Part shown: piece after piece, positions 16,901-25,916 of the stretch | Numbering within the stretch: position 1 is the stretch's first letter | Layout: the number at the start of each line of letters is the position of its first letter | Source: MED-G16 sp964467915 | GTDB lineage: Bacteria; Bacteroidota; Bacteroidia; Cytophagales; MED-G16 | Assembly: GCA_964467915.1 (NCBI GenBank) | Contig: CAYXSW010000008.1 | Location: forward strand, 1 to 53,057 | Length of the DNA: 53,057 bases | Direction of reading: 5' to 3' | Program-made: the position numbers and the translations under genes | The notes under the pieces: generated by a model | What the model saw: the letters and a program-made list of their open reading frames with translations, nothing else | Databases searched by the model: none | Told to the model about the DNA's origin: nothing

Positions 16901-18014
16901 TTTTATTCCGTTTATGGTATTGGTATTAGTCTCATTTGATACAATATCCCAGTCATCTAAGTCATCATTTACCCTTAATGGATATGTTAAATATCTACCA
17001 TCATATATGGACTTTAGTTTTTTTGAGAAAGAAACTAATCATCTGATTCATAATAGATTAAATATGAGAGGTTATTTTGGTGATAATTTATCCTTAGGCT
17101 TAGAGGTGAGAAATAGAATTTATTTTGGTGATGTACCCACAATTCAGGGAGATGAAGGTTTAGTAAATATGGCTTTTTATGCAGTCAGAGAATCAAATTT
17201 TGTTTTTAATTCTATGGTTGATAGGTTTTGGTTAAAATATCAGAAGGAAAAAATAGAATTAAGTATCGGAAGACAACGAGTAAACTGGGGAGTTAATACT
17301 ATTTGGAATAATAATGATCTTTTTAATGCTTATAATTTTATAGACTTTGATTACATAGAAAGACCTGGGTCTGATGTTATTAGGTTCTTATATACAGGGG
17401 ATAACCTCTCTAGTTTCGAATTAGTTTATATGCCAAGCAAAAGAAATGGGAATGTACTTGCAGGTATGTATAAAATCAACTCCTTTGGATATGATTTTCA
17501 ATTTTTAGGAGCTAATTATTTTGAAGATATAGTTATAGGGGGAGGCTGGGCAGGAAATATTAAAAATGCCGGATTTAAAGGAGAGATATCTTACTTCATA
17601 GATAAAACTAAGTATAACAATTCTATGAGTTTTTCCTCTTCTTTAGATTATTCACTTAAAAATGGGTTTTATTTTTTAGGGTCATATCTATATAATTCAA
17701 ACGGATTTACTGAGTCTAATTTTTTAAGTTTAGTAAATATTAATGATAATGTATTATCTCCAAAAAACTTAATGCCTTCAAAACATTCCTATTTAATTCA
17801 AGTTTCAAAACCAGTATCACCTCCAGTCAATGTATCACTTAATATATTATATGGTCAAGGAATAAAATTATTATACATTTCACCAAGTATAAACTATGAT
17901 ATCAACTCTAGAATTGACGCTGGTTTTATCGGTCAGCTTTTTTACTTAGATAACTTTGGGGATTTTAAAAATATCCTTAAAGGCTATTACCTGCAAATAA
18001 AATATAGTTTTTAG
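16869..18014 (+). CDS. Predicted outer-membrane beta-barrel protein of the ABC/LolA-like operon
   Basis: The 381-residue reading overlaps the ATPase gene by 32 bp. Alternatives are a TTG at 16878 or the ATG at 16914; only the two longer starts leave a positively charged n-region (SAIRKNS) before the hydrophobic core and the cleavage region DTISQ. After that come alternating aromatic strands (LNGYVKYLPSYMDFSFF, GRQRVNWGVNTIWNNNDLFNAYN, FDYIERPGSDVIRF) and a C-terminal strand ending YLQIKYSF, typical of outer-membrane barrels. The GRQRVNWG...DLFNAYNFIDFD region resembles barrels of the DUF1302/porin kind that I associate with PF17131-type LolA carriers. It is probably the outer-membrane endpoint of the export route. 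Confidence 0.75.
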   Translation: MERLSAIRKNSFIPFMVLVLVSFDTISQSSKSSFTLNGYVKYLPSYMDFSFFEKETNHLIHNRLNMRGYFGDNLSLGLEVRNRIYFGDVPTIQGDEGLVNMAFYAVRESNFVFNSMVDRFWLKYQKEKIELSIGRQRVNWGVNTIWNNNDLFNAYNFIDFDYIERPGSDVIRFLYTGDNLSSFELVYMPSKRNGNVLAGMYKINSFGYDFQFLGANYFEDIVIGGGWAGNIKNAGFKGEISYFIDKTKYNNSMSFSSSLDYSLKNGFYFLGSYLYNSNGFTESNFLSLVNINDNVLSPKNLMPSKHSYLIQVSKPVSPPVNVSLNILYGQGIKLLYISPSINYDINSRIDAGFIGQLFYLDNFGDFKNILKGYYLQIKYSF

Positions 18015-18520
18015 AAACCATTCTGTTCCTTCCACATTTCAAAATCAGGATTATTTATCATGTATCCCCAATGAAGTAGAGACTGCCTTACAGCTAGAGA
18101 GAAAGATATATCCTCTATAGATGTTCCTTTTTGATGAATTTTAGAGTAAATATAATTTCTCCATCTCCCTTTTTTTCCACAAAAATTGTTCCATCTCTTT
18201 ATCTGCCTATCATCATCATCTGTCCTTCTACCAATATAATATCTACAATACCACTGAAACCAGCCTCTGGGGTCTTGTCTATTAATCCACCCTTTCTCCT
18301 CCCACTCTTCTTGACTTAGGCCAGACTTGATCTTAAAATAATTAATTTTTCTATTATACTTTTTTGATATGTAAAATGAATCATCTAATCCTTCAAACCA
18401 TTCTGATGGGAATTCTTTATAATTAATATCAATCCTTCCATTTTCATCATAAAAATAAATTCCCCCGAAAGAACCTAATCTTATTATTTCTTTTGGTGAT
18501 AAATTAGGAGAAAAATCCAT
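18011..18520 (-). CDS. Conserved protein of unknown function (DPRGWFQWYCRYY family)
   Basis: The 169-residue soluble protein has no signal peptide. It is rich in Trp, Tyr and Arg and carries a striking central block, DPRGWFQWYCRYYIGRR followed by DDDRQIKRWNNFCGKKGRW (about residues 83-118). It begins with SPKEIIRLGSFGGIYF and ends with FSLAVRQSLLHWGY. I remember similar proteins in bacteria, fungi and plants, all uncharacterised. It starts 3 bp after the stop of the Lacal_2735-type gene and overlaps the stop of the barrel gene on the other strand by 4 bp. No catalytic role can be assigned. Confidence 0.75.
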   Translation of the reverse strand: MDFSPNLSPKEIIRLGSFGGIYFYDENGRIDINYKEFPSEWFEGLDDSFYISKKYNRKINYFKIKSGLSQEEWEEKGWINRQDPRGWFQWYCRYYIGRRTDDDDRQIKRWNNFCGKKGRWRNYIYSKIHQKGTSIEDISFSLAVRQSLLHWGYMINNPDFEMWKEQNGF

Positions 18521-18523
18521 TAA

Positions 18524-18682
18524 TTAGTCTAGATTTTCAATTTCAGATAGAATCTTATTTGCTTCTGCTAACTTAGAATCACTTTCTTTTCTGCTGATAC
18601 TAGAGAGCTCATAGGATTCTTTTAGTAATCTATTATATTTTCCTAAAAGCTTTTCTTTTTTAGATTTAAATAAGCCAAACAT
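18524..18682 (-). CDS. Lacal_2735-family small protein (52 aa)
   Basis: The 52-codon frame on the minus strand reads MFGLFKSKKEKLLGKYNRLL, then ESYELSSISRKESDSKLAEA, ending NKILSEIENLD. This is the recognisable short, highly charged, two-helix family that is widespread in Bacteroidota (Lacal_2735 type). It is cytoplasmic, with no known function. A purine-rich GAGGGAG lies just before the ATG. It sits 3 bp upstream of the DPRGWFQW gene and is probably cotranscribed with it. Confidence 0.88.
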   Translation of the reverse strand: MFGLFKSKKEKLLGKYNRLLKESYELSSISRKESDSKLAEANKILSEIENLD

Positions 18683-18713
18683 ACTCCCTCATACGCAGGA
18701 AATAATTATAAGT

Positions 18714-19055
18714 TTAATACAATGAGTTACTCACTATTGGGTTGTCTTCACCAAAATATATTAATTCACAGTTACAGTTCATTTTAATATATTTCTCTTC
18801 TATTTGATTAGTGTTACTATCAAAATAAGTTAGAAAATATGTCCAGTCCTTTAGAACCACAATTCCATCTGCTGGGAGGATGCTACCTTTATCATAAACT
18901 ACTTTTGAAATAAAGTCTTCACAATTTCTTGGGTGACTAAAATCACATTCTATTTCATTTTTTTTATTTGAACTACAACTATTGATCATTAAAAGGAGTA
19001 CAATAGCTATTAAGCATTTAATATTTAAGATGTTAGATAAGGATATTTTTTTCAT
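18714..19055 (-). CDS. Small lipoprotein of unknown function
   Basis: The 113-residue protein has a lipoprotein signal with lipobox NSC at C27 and a short body containing four further cysteines (IECDF, RNCEDF, NCNCELIYF), which may pair in the periplasm. No family is recognised. Its first codons overlap the start of the divergent gene at 19030 by 26 bp, so one of the two starts could be misplaced, although the lipobox supports this one. Confidence 0.65.
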   Translation of the reverse strand: MKKISLSNILNIKCLIAIVLLLMINSCSSNKKNEIECDFSHPRNCEDFISKVVYDKGSILPADGIVVLKDWTYFLTYFDSNTNQIEEKYIKMNCNCELIYFGEDNPIVSNSLY

Positions 19056-19287
19056 TCTATTATTAATTTGGGGTCTACCAAGTACTTATTTTAGAAGTAA
19101 ATTTAGAAAAATAGTTTATAAAACTGATGATTGGAAAATTAATATTAAACCCCTATTTAAGAAAGAGATAATTGGTTTGATTTCAAATATCTATCCTAAA
19201 GATAAGAATTATATTAAAACTAGAAATCAATATAGAGGGTATCTGATTATTTATTTCATCATTTTAATTGTCTACCTCTTTTTATGA
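19030..19287 (+). CDS. Small two-helix membrane protein
   Basis: From the ATG at 19030 the product has 85 residues: a hydrophobic N-terminal helix (about 5-17), the segment PSTYFRSKFRKIVYKTDDWKIN with KPLFKKEI, and a C-terminal membrane helix (about 67-84). The phrase FRSKFRKIVYKTDDW looks like a conserved motif I have seen in Bacteroidota, but the function is unknown. A longer reading from 18982 lies almost entirely within the divergent lipoprotein gene and lacks a sensible N-terminus. The overlapping divergent 5' ends are unusual. Confidence 0.6.
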   Translation: MLDKDIFFILLLIWGLPSTYFRSKFRKIVYKTDDWKINIKPLFKKEIIGLISNIYPKDKNYIKTRNQYRGYLIIYFIILIVYLFL

Positions 19288-19403
19288 AATTGTATTTTTT
19301 TTTTAAAATTATAAGAATAGTGTTCATACTTGTTTAAGTATGATTAAGAAAATTTATCTAAATTCGTATCTTAATATTTTTTAAAAATATAAAACCACTA
19401 GAC

Positions 19404-20720
19404 ATGAAAAGAATAATTCCATTAATTATACTTCTGGCAATTCAATTCAATTCTTTATCTCAAAATGTAGAATTTATTGAATATGACCTAGATAATGGTC
19501 TGCATGTGATATTGCATCAAGATAAATCAGTTCCTTTGGCGGTAACATCAGTGATGTATCATGTTGGATCAAAAGATGATAGCCCTGATAGGACAGGATT
19601 TGCTCACTTTTTTGAGCATTTACTTTTTGAAGGCACAGAAAACATTGATAGGGGTCAATTCATGAAGATAGTTGAAAGTAATGGCGGCTCACTTAATGCC
19701 TACACCTCTAATGATGAAACATATTATTATGAATTTTTTCCCTCAAACAAATTAGAATTAGGACTCTGGTTAGAGTCTGAAAGAATGCTGCATCCTGTTA
19801 TTGATAAGGTAGGAGTTGATACTCAGAATGAGGTGGTAAAAGAAGAGAAGAGATTAAGTTATGATAATAGACCATACGGTCAATTATTACCACAAATAAC
19901 CCAAAGTCTATTTGAAAAACATCCTTACAGGTGGCTTCCAATTGGTTCAATGGATCATCTAGATGCGGCTACTTTAGATGAATTTATTGCTTATAATAAA
20001 AAATTTTATGTGCCAAACAATGCTGTTTTAGTAGTTGCTGGAAATTTCGAAATCGAAGAAACTAAAAATAAAGTTGAAGATTACTTTGGACCTATCCCTA
20101 GAGGAAATGATGTTCCAAGAATCAACATAGCAGAGGACCCAATCACATCTGAAGTTAGAAAAAACTTTTATGATCCAAATATTCAATTGCCAATGGGACT
20201 AGTATGTTATAGAATTCCTTCTTTTAAAGATAGAGACTCATATGTTTTAGATATGATATCATCAATTTTAAGTGGTGGAAAAAGCTCTAGACTTTACAAG
20301 AAAATGGTAGATGATAAAAAAGTGTCTGTTGAAGTTCAGGCTGTAAACTTATCTTTCGAAGATTATGGTGTTTATGTTATTTTGTCTCTACCTGTAGGTG
20401 AAAATACCTTACAGACATTATATGAAAATATAGATGAGGAAATTGTGAAACTTAAAAATGAGCTAATTACAGATAGAGAATATGAGAAATTACAGAATGA
20501 GTTTGAAAATAATTTTGTAAATACAAATTCCAGTATATCTGGAATCGCAAATTCTTTAGCATCATCTTACTTGCTTCATGATAATGTGAATTTAATTAAT
20601 GAAAGATTAGATATATATAAGTCTATAACTAAAGAAGAGATTATGGAGGTAGCAAATAAATACCTTAATAATAACTCAAGAGCAGTTATTGATTATTTAC
20701 CCGAAAGTGCAAAACAATAA
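19404..20720 (+). CDS. M16 family zinc peptidase (active subunit)
   Basis: The 438-residue protein has a signal peptide ending SLSQ and the inverted zinc motif HxxEH (H68-F-F-E71-H72, in AHFFEHLLFEGT), with the third ligand at about E147 in EVVKEEKR. The C-terminal half has the SSRLYKKMV substrate-pocket motif. It is a processing-peptidase-like enzyme exported to the periplasm that cleaves small peptides in a chamber formed with the following inactive homologue. The next gene starts 4 bp later, the usual order in Bacteroidota. Confidence 0.95.
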   Translation: MKRIIPLIILLAIQFNSLSQNVEFIEYDLDNGLHVILHQDKSVPLAVTSVMYHVGSKDDSPDRTGFAHFFEHLLFEGTENIDRGQFMKIVESNGGSLNAYTSNDETYYYEFFPSNKLELGLWLESERMLHPVIDKVGVDTQNEVVKEEKRLSYDNRPYGQLLPQITQSLFEKHPYRWLPIGSMDHLDAATLDEFIAYNKKFYVPNNAVLVVAGNFEIEETKNKVEDYFGPIPRGNDVPRINIAEDPITSEVRKNFYDPNIQLPMGLVCYRIPSFKDRDSYVLDMISSILSGGKSSRLYKKMVDDKKVSVEVQAVNLSFEDYGVYVILSLPVGENTLQTLYENIDEEIVKLKNELITDREYEKLQNEFENNFVNTNSSISGIANSLASSYLLHDNVNLINERLDIYKSITKEEIMEVANKYLNNNSRAVIDYLPESAKQ

Positions 20721-20724
20721 AATT

Positions 20725-22785
20725 ATGAGATATATAAAAACATTACTTCTTGTATTACTATCTGTAAATATTTCTTACTCTCAGATAGATAGGACTCAAC
20801 CTCCAAAAGCTGGGCCAGCTCCAGTTATAAGTTTAGGTAATCCCAAGTCATTTACTTTAAAGAATGGATTGAAGGTTATTGTTGTTGAGAATGATAAGCT
20901 TCCTAGAGCTTATGCTAACTTAGATATAGACAATTATCCTGACTATGAGGGCGATAAAAAAGGAGTCTCTAATCTTCTAGGCTCTATGATGGGAAATGGG
21001 ACTAAAAATCAAGAAAAAGATAGTTATAATGAGGAGGTTGACTACATGGGTGCTACTTTATTTTTATCTGCTAGCGGTGGATACGCATCTTCCCTTAAAA
21101 GATATTTTCCTAGAATTTTAGAGATGATGTCTGATGGACTTATAAACCCTGTATTTACAAAAGAAGATTTTCAAAAAGAGAAAAATGTAATTTTAGATGG
21201 AATTAAATCGATAGAAAAAGATGTCCAGACTATTGCATCAAGAGTTCATAGTAAGTTAAGATATGGTGCAGATCATCCTTTTGGTGAATTTGAGTCAGTA
21301 GAATCTATTAATAAGGTTACTCTAAAAGATCTCAAAAATTACTATTCTACTTATGCTATTCCTAATAATGCCTATTTGACAGTTGTAGGTGATGTTAAAT
21401 ATGATGAGATTAAACCACTGGTTGAAGACCTTTTTGGAGGTTGGAAAAAAGGCAAAAGTCTAAATTATAATATGCCTCAAACTTCTAATGTTAATGATAT
21501 TGAAATAAATTTTGTTGATATGCCTAATGCAGTTCAATCAGAAATTTATGTTGGAAACTTGATGGATGTGTCTATGTCTAATCCTGATTTCTTTGCCTTA
21601 AAGTTAGGAAATCAAATATTAGGTGGTAGTTCAACCGCTAGGCTATTTATGAACTTAAGAGAAGACAAGGGTTTTACTTATGGTTCATACTCTTCAGCAT
21701 CTACAAGCAGATATGTAGGCACATTTACTGCAACTGCTAGTGTCAGAAATGAAGTAACTGATAGCGCAGTTACTGAGATAATTAATGAGATATATAATAT
21801 CACCTCTGTTAATGTTACGGAAACTGAACTAAATGCAGCTAAAGAAAAATATGTTGGTAGTTTTATTATGTCAACAGAACAACCTTCAACAATTGCATCT
21901 TTTGCATCTAACATTGATAAGTTTAATCTTCCTGAAAATTTTTATGAAAAATATCTTGAGAATTTCCAAAGTGTAACTGTGGAAGATGTGAAAAGAGTTA
22001 TTAATAAGTATGTATTGAATGACAAGCTTAGAATACTTGTTGTTGGAAGAGGTCAGGATGTCCTTTCTAGATTAGAAAACTTACCTTATGAAATAAAATA
22101 TTACGATAAATACGCAGAGGCCTCTGGAAAACCTGATTATTCTACTCCTTCTGATGTTACAGTAGAATCCGTTACTAGTAAATACTTGGAGGCTATTGGT
22201 GGAAAAGATAAAGTCAATGAAGTTAATGCTGTAAGTATGCTAGCTGAGGCAGAGGTTCAAGGCATGAAACTTCAGATGGTAAGTATTCAGTCAAAACCAA
22301 ATAAACAAGTTACAATGATGATGATGATGGGTAATACTATGATGAAGATGGTATTTGATGGTGAGAAAGGTTCAGTAAGTCAGCAAGGAGTAGTTAACTC
22401 ATTACCTGAAGATCAAGTGCAGGACATGATAAATTCAACATTACCTTTTAAAGAATTAGGATGGGCATCAGATGAAAATGTAAAATTTAATTCTATTGAA
22501 GAAGAAGACGGTAAAATTCTCCATGTATTAGAGGTATCTAAAGGCACTTTCGTAGCATACGATTCTGAGACTGGTTTAAAATATAAACAAACTGCAATAG
22601 CAGAAATGCCTGATGGTTCAAAAATGCCGCAAACTACCTACTATGAAGATTATAGGTTAGTAGATGGTGTATTATTCCCATTTGTAATTAGAGCTCCAAT
22701 TGGACCCCAAAGTCTTGATTTTAATATTGTTAATATATCAGTTAATCCACAAGTATCTGATTCAGATTTTGTAATTGAGAATTAA
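20725..22785 (+). CDS. M16 family peptidase homologue, inactive subunit with an extra C-terminal domain
   Basis: The start is set at the ATG at 20725, directly before a signal peptide (MRYIKTLLLVLLSVNISYSQ); the frame extends further upstream only into the previous gene. The 686-residue product has two M16 lobes (about 35-450), but the HxxEH position reads GVSNLLGSMMGNGT, so zinc binding is lost. The STARLFMNLREDKGFTYGSYS motif is retained, as usual for the partner subunit. A further domain of about 200 residues (SKYLEAIGGKDKVNEVNAVS to the end) looks like the LolA/DUF4292-like fold often attached to these proteins. The ALDH gene overlaps its stop by 1 bp. Confidence 0.9.
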   Translation: MRYIKTLLLVLLSVNISYSQIDRTQPPKAGPAPVISLGNPKSFTLKNGLKVIVVENDKLPRAYANLDIDNYPDYEGDKKGVSNLLGSMMGNGTKNQEKDSYNEEVDYMGATLFLSASGGYASSLKRYFPRILEMMSDGLINPVFTKEDFQKEKNVILDGIKSIEKDVQTIASRVHSKLRYGADHPFGEFESVESINKVTLKDLKNYYSTYAIPNNAYLTVVGDVKYDEIKPLVEDLFGGWKKGKSLNYNMPQTSNVNDIEINFVDMPNAVQSEIYVGNLMDVSMSNPDFFALKLGNQILGGSSTARLFMNLREDKGFTYGSYSSASTSRYVGTFTATASVRNEVTDSAVTEIINEIYNITSVNVTETELNAAKEKYVGSFIMSTEQPSTIASFASNIDKFNLPENFYEKYLENFQSVTVEDVKRVINKYVLNDKLRILVVGRGQDVLSRLENLPYEIKYYDKYAEASGKPDYSTPSDVTVESVTSKYLEAIGGKDKVNEVNAVSMLAEAEVQGMKLQMVSIQSKPNKQVTMMMMMGNTMMKMVFDGEKGSVSQQGVVNSLPEDQVQDMINSTLPFKELGWASDENVKFNSIEEEDGKILHVLEVSKGTFVAYDSETGLKYKQTAIAEMPDGSKMPQTTYYEDYRLVDGVLFPFVIRAPIGPQSLDFNIVNISVNPQVSDSDFVIEN

Positions 22786-24323
22786 TGGTAGATAGATCAA
22801 AATTTTTAAAAGAATTAGGCTTAGAAAACATAAATCAAGGTTCTTGTACTGGAACTAATTGGATAAATTCAGAAGGTAATACCAGGCCAGTTTCATCTCC
22901 AGTTGATGGTAAAGTTATCTCTTCTGTAATTGAAAGTGATGACTCAACTTATGAGGAAATCATATCTACTGCTCAGGAGACATTTTTATCATGGAGGAAT
23001 GTGCCTGCTCCTAATCGAGGTGAGATAGTTAGGCAAATAAGTAACGAGTTGAGATTAAAAAAGGAACCTTTAGGTCAATTAGTTTCTTATGAAATGGGAA
23101 AGTCTTTGCAGGAAGGTTTAGGTGAAGTACAGGAGATGATAGATATCTGTGACTTTGCTGTTGGACTGTCTCGTCAGCTCTATGGTTTGACTATGCACTC
23201 AGAGAGACCTGACCACAGAATGTATGAGCAATGGCATCCTTTAGGAATAGTAGGAATAATTTCGGCATTTAATTTTCCTGTAGCAGTCTGGAGTTGGAAC
23301 GCTATGATAGCTATGGTATGTGGGAATGTATGTGTCTGGAAGCCATCAGAAAAGACTCCACTTTCAGCTATTGCTATTCATAATATTATAAGTAAGGTCC
23401 TTAAAGATAACAAGATTGAAGGTGTCCTTAATTTAGTGACTGACTGTGAAAATCAGTTAGTTGGAAAAAAGATAGCTTCTGACAAAAGAATTTCATTAGT
23501 AAGTGCTACAGGTTCAACAAGAATGGGTAAATCAGTTGCTGAGACTGTAGGTAAAAGATTAGGGAAGTCTCTCCTTGAATTAGGAGGAAATAATGCTATG
23601 GTTATTTCTGAGCATGCTAATATGAATATTGCAATTCGAGGCGCTGTTTTTGGTGCTGTAGGTACTGCTGGACAGAGATGTACAACAACTAGAAGACTAA
23701 TTATTCAAGAGTCAGTTTATGATAATTTTAAGGAACTTCTTGTAAAAGCTTATGGTCAGATAAAAATTGGTGACCCCCTTGATGAAAATAATCACATGGG
23801 TCCCCTAATAGACAAGGAAGCTGTGAAAATGTATGAAAATGCTATAGAAAATATCAAGAATGAAGGAGGAAAAACTCTTATAGATGGAAAGGTTTTGAAG
23901 GGACATAATTATGAGTCAGGTTGTTATGTGACGCCTGCAATTTTCGAAGTAAATAATAAATTTAAGACGGTTCAGTCAGAAACATTTGCTCCAATATTGT
24001 ATTTAATTAAGTATAAAAGTCTTGATGAAGCTATAAGTATTCAAAATGATGTTCCCCAGGGTTTATCATCTTCAATAATGACCACAAAAATTTCTGAGGC
24101 TGAAGAATTTTTATCATCTTCAGGTTCTGATTGTGGAATTGCTAATGTTAATATTGGAACTTCAGGTGCTGAAATTGGTGGTGCTTTTGGAGGTGAAAAG
24201 GAAACAGGAGGTGGTAGAGAATCAGGTTCTGATTCATGGAAGGCTTACATGAGAAGACAAACTAATACTATAAATTATTCAGACGATCTCCCATTAGCTC
24301 AGGGAATTAAATTTGACTTCTAA
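22785..24323 (+). CDS. ALDH7-family aldehyde dehydrogenase (aminoadipate/piperideine semialdehyde type)
   Basis: The 512-residue enzyme has the general base Glu265 (LLELGGNN), catalytic Cys299 (GTAGQRCTTTRRL), NAD-site SATGSTRMGKSV (about 240-251), and AFNFPVAVWSWN near residue 165. The GQRCTTTRRL and SGSDSWKAYMRRQT sequences are hallmarks of ALDH7 (antiquitin), which oxidises alpha-aminoadipate semialdehyde or piperideine-6-carboxylate in lysine breakdown. It has no signal peptide and is cytoplasmic. Start and upstream stop overlap as TAATG, so it is cotranscribed with the peptidase pair, fitting use of peptide-derived amino acids. Confidence 0.92.
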   Translation: MVDRSKFLKELGLENINQGSCTGTNWINSEGNTRPVSSPVDGKVISSVIESDDSTYEEIISTAQETFLSWRNVPAPNRGEIVRQISNELRLKKEPLGQLVSYEMGKSLQEGLGEVQEMIDICDFAVGLSRQLYGLTMHSERPDHRMYEQWHPLGIVGIISAFNFPVAVWSWNAMIAMVCGNVCVWKPSEKTPLSAIAIHNIISKVLKDNKIEGVLNLVTDCENQLVGKKIASDKRISLVSATGSTRMGKSVAETVGKRLGKSLLELGGNNAMVISEHANMNIAIRGAVFGAVGTAGQRCTTTRRLIIQESVYDNFKELLVKAYGQIKIGDPLDENNHMGPLIDKEAVKMYENAIENIKNEGGKTLIDGKVLKGHNYESGCYVTPAIFEVNNKFKTVQSETFAPILYLIKYKSLDEAISIQNDVPQGLSSSIMTTKISEAEEFLSSSGSDCGIANVNIGTSGAEIGGAFGGEKETGGGRESGSDSWKAYMRRQTNTINYSDDLPLAQGIKFDF

Positions 24324-24445
24324 TTTTTTAAAATAAAAATTATAATTTATTTTTTTGTATTTTTTTAGAAAAAAAAATACATTGAACTAGTAAACCACTT
24401 CTCACCGAAGTTGATATTATTTTTAAAACTTAATTTTTTATATAT

Positions 24446-25150
24446 ATGAAAAAAACTATGATTTTAATGATAGGATTAATTTTTTCCTTTCATTCTTATT
24501 CTCAGCAAGTTACTTGGCAATGTACCAATGTAATTATTGATAATCCATCCGCTTTTATGAGTGTTTGGAATGATTTTATGGATTCAGATTTTGGAAGAAC
24601 ATTATCTCCTAATGCAATTTTCCAGTTTGATCATACAAGTTCTGAGTTTTCAGCAACCCATCAGGTTTGCTGGTTTTCTGACAATGCCGCTGATATACAA
24701 GCTAATTGGGAAAAATTCAGAAACTCTAAGATGATGAATATTTCAGGAATATTTGAAACTTGGAATGAAAATGTAAGGGAGGAAGCTACAGTTTTAGGCC
24801 AATCTCTTATTGCTGATCCAGCTGGATTTGATTTAAAATTTGCCGTTGTTTATTTAATTAATGTAGAAGACCCTGCAAGTTATGGGGCTGCATTTACAAA
24901 GATGAAAAAAGCTTTTGATGCAACAGGAAGAGATGGAGTTCTAGAGCTTCATGAAATACTAGCTGGTGGTGAACCAGGAGTTACTCATGAGGTAATTGTA
25001 AGAAGTAAAAGTATGGCAGATTGGTTAGAGGGTAGAAATGAATTTGTTACTTCTAAAGCATTTCAGGAATTTATTTCTTCAACAAGACCTTATTCTGAAG
25101 TGCTTCATGTACTATCTGGGTCACCTGTTCAATTTTATAATGCTAACTAA
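24446..25150 (+). CDS. Secreted protein of unknown function, first of three
   Basis: The 234-residue protein has a signal peptide ending HSYSQQ. The body seems to contain two similar alpha/beta halves (about 25-110 and 125-225), each with a short strand followed by a long amphipathic helix (ADIQANWEKFRNSKMM; YGAAFTKMKKAFDATGR). The pattern hints at a dimeric alpha/beta-barrel (ABM/NIPSNAP-like) fold. EILAGGEPGVTHEVIVRSKSM is notable. No catalytic motif is apparent. The next gene begins at the very next base, so the three form one operon. The fold assignment is inference only. Confidence 0.75.
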   Translation: MKKTMILMIGLIFSFHSYSQQVTWQCTNVIIDNPSAFMSVWNDFMDSDFGRTLSPNAIFQFDHTSSEFSATHQVCWFSDNAADIQANWEKFRNSKMMNISGIFETWNENVREEATVLGQSLIADPAGFDLKFAVVYLINVEDPASYGAAFTKMKKAFDATGRDGVLELHEILAGGEPGVTHEVIVRSKSMADWLEGRNEFVTSKAFQEFISSTRPYSEVLHVLSGSPVQFYNAN

Positions 25151-25906
25151 ATGAGAAATTTATTATTAACAATTATATTTTTGACGATTTCTAATATATC
25201 CTACAGCCAAGCTATTTCTTATCGTTATATTCAGCCTAAGAAAGGTCATGGTCAAGATCTTAGAAAAGGTATGGAAATGAAAACCAAAAAGTATAATTCA
25301 AAAGATGGAGATCCAAGAATTTTTACTTTTGCCATTAGAGCAAGCCAAAGGGGAAATATGCAAGGTCTTTTGAGGATGAGTTACGGAGAAACTTTAGGTG
25401 ATCTACCTATGGGCGGAGGAAATCAACCAGGTATGATGGAATATTGGATGGATAATGTTGATAAATATATAGAGTCAACTTCTCCTAGTGAAATATTTAG
25501 GTTAAGAAAATCTGCTACTCATAATGATGCTGTTGGAACTGATAAACCTTTTAGATGGGTGATTCATTACAATATCAAACATGGTCATCAAGACAAGTTC
25601 TGGAAAGTTAGAGATAACCTTCCTAAAGCAATTGAAAACTCAGGTGTAGATTTTGATATAAATTGTTTTAATTCATGGGCTGGTGGTCAGAGACAGCACG
25701 CAAGAATTGTAATTTTTGGAGAAAATCCAGGTTCTTGGGATAGTGGCTCAGATAATTGGTCCAAAATTAGAGATGCTTATAATGAGATATATGGTGAAGA
25801 TTCTTGGGAAATAGATTGGGAATTAAGTAACAGTAGTTTGTTGGATTATGGTAATAATACTGAATTACTTGAATTTCTTCCTGAGTTAAGTTCACCATTA
25901 AATTAA
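25151..25906 (+). CDS. Secreted protein of unknown function, second of three
   Basis: The 251-residue protein has a signal peptide ending ISYSQ and a Gly/Lys/Trp-rich body. SYRYIQPKKGHGQDLRKGMEMK and YNIKHGHQDKFWKVRDNLPKA each look like the 'strand, then GHxxxF/L..., helix' start of a dimeric alpha/beta-barrel half. A Trp-rich section lies near SWAGGQRQHARIVIFGENPGSW. The gene is immediately adjacent (0 bp) to the first and 10 bp from the third. It is probably periplasmic or extracellular; no known enzyme family is recognised. Confidence 0.72.
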   Translation: MRNLLLTIIFLTISNISYSQAISYRYIQPKKGHGQDLRKGMEMKTKKYNSKDGDPRIFTFAIRASQRGNMQGLLRMSYGETLGDLPMGGGNQPGMMEYWMDNVDKYIESTSPSEIFRLRKSATHNDAVGTDKPFRWVIHYNIKHGHQDKFWKVRDNLPKAIENSGVDFDINCFNSWAGGQRQHARIVIFGENPGSWDSGSDNWSKIRDAYNEIYGEDSWEIDWELSNSSLLDYGNNTELLEFLPELSSPLN

Positions 25907-25916
25907 TTAAATTATT

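Noticed and set aside
24356..24381. AT-only inverted repeat (TGTATTTTTTT / AAAAAAATACA) after the ALDH gene
   Set aside because: The stem is almost purely A/T and is not followed by a T-run, so neither terminator nor operator can be argued.
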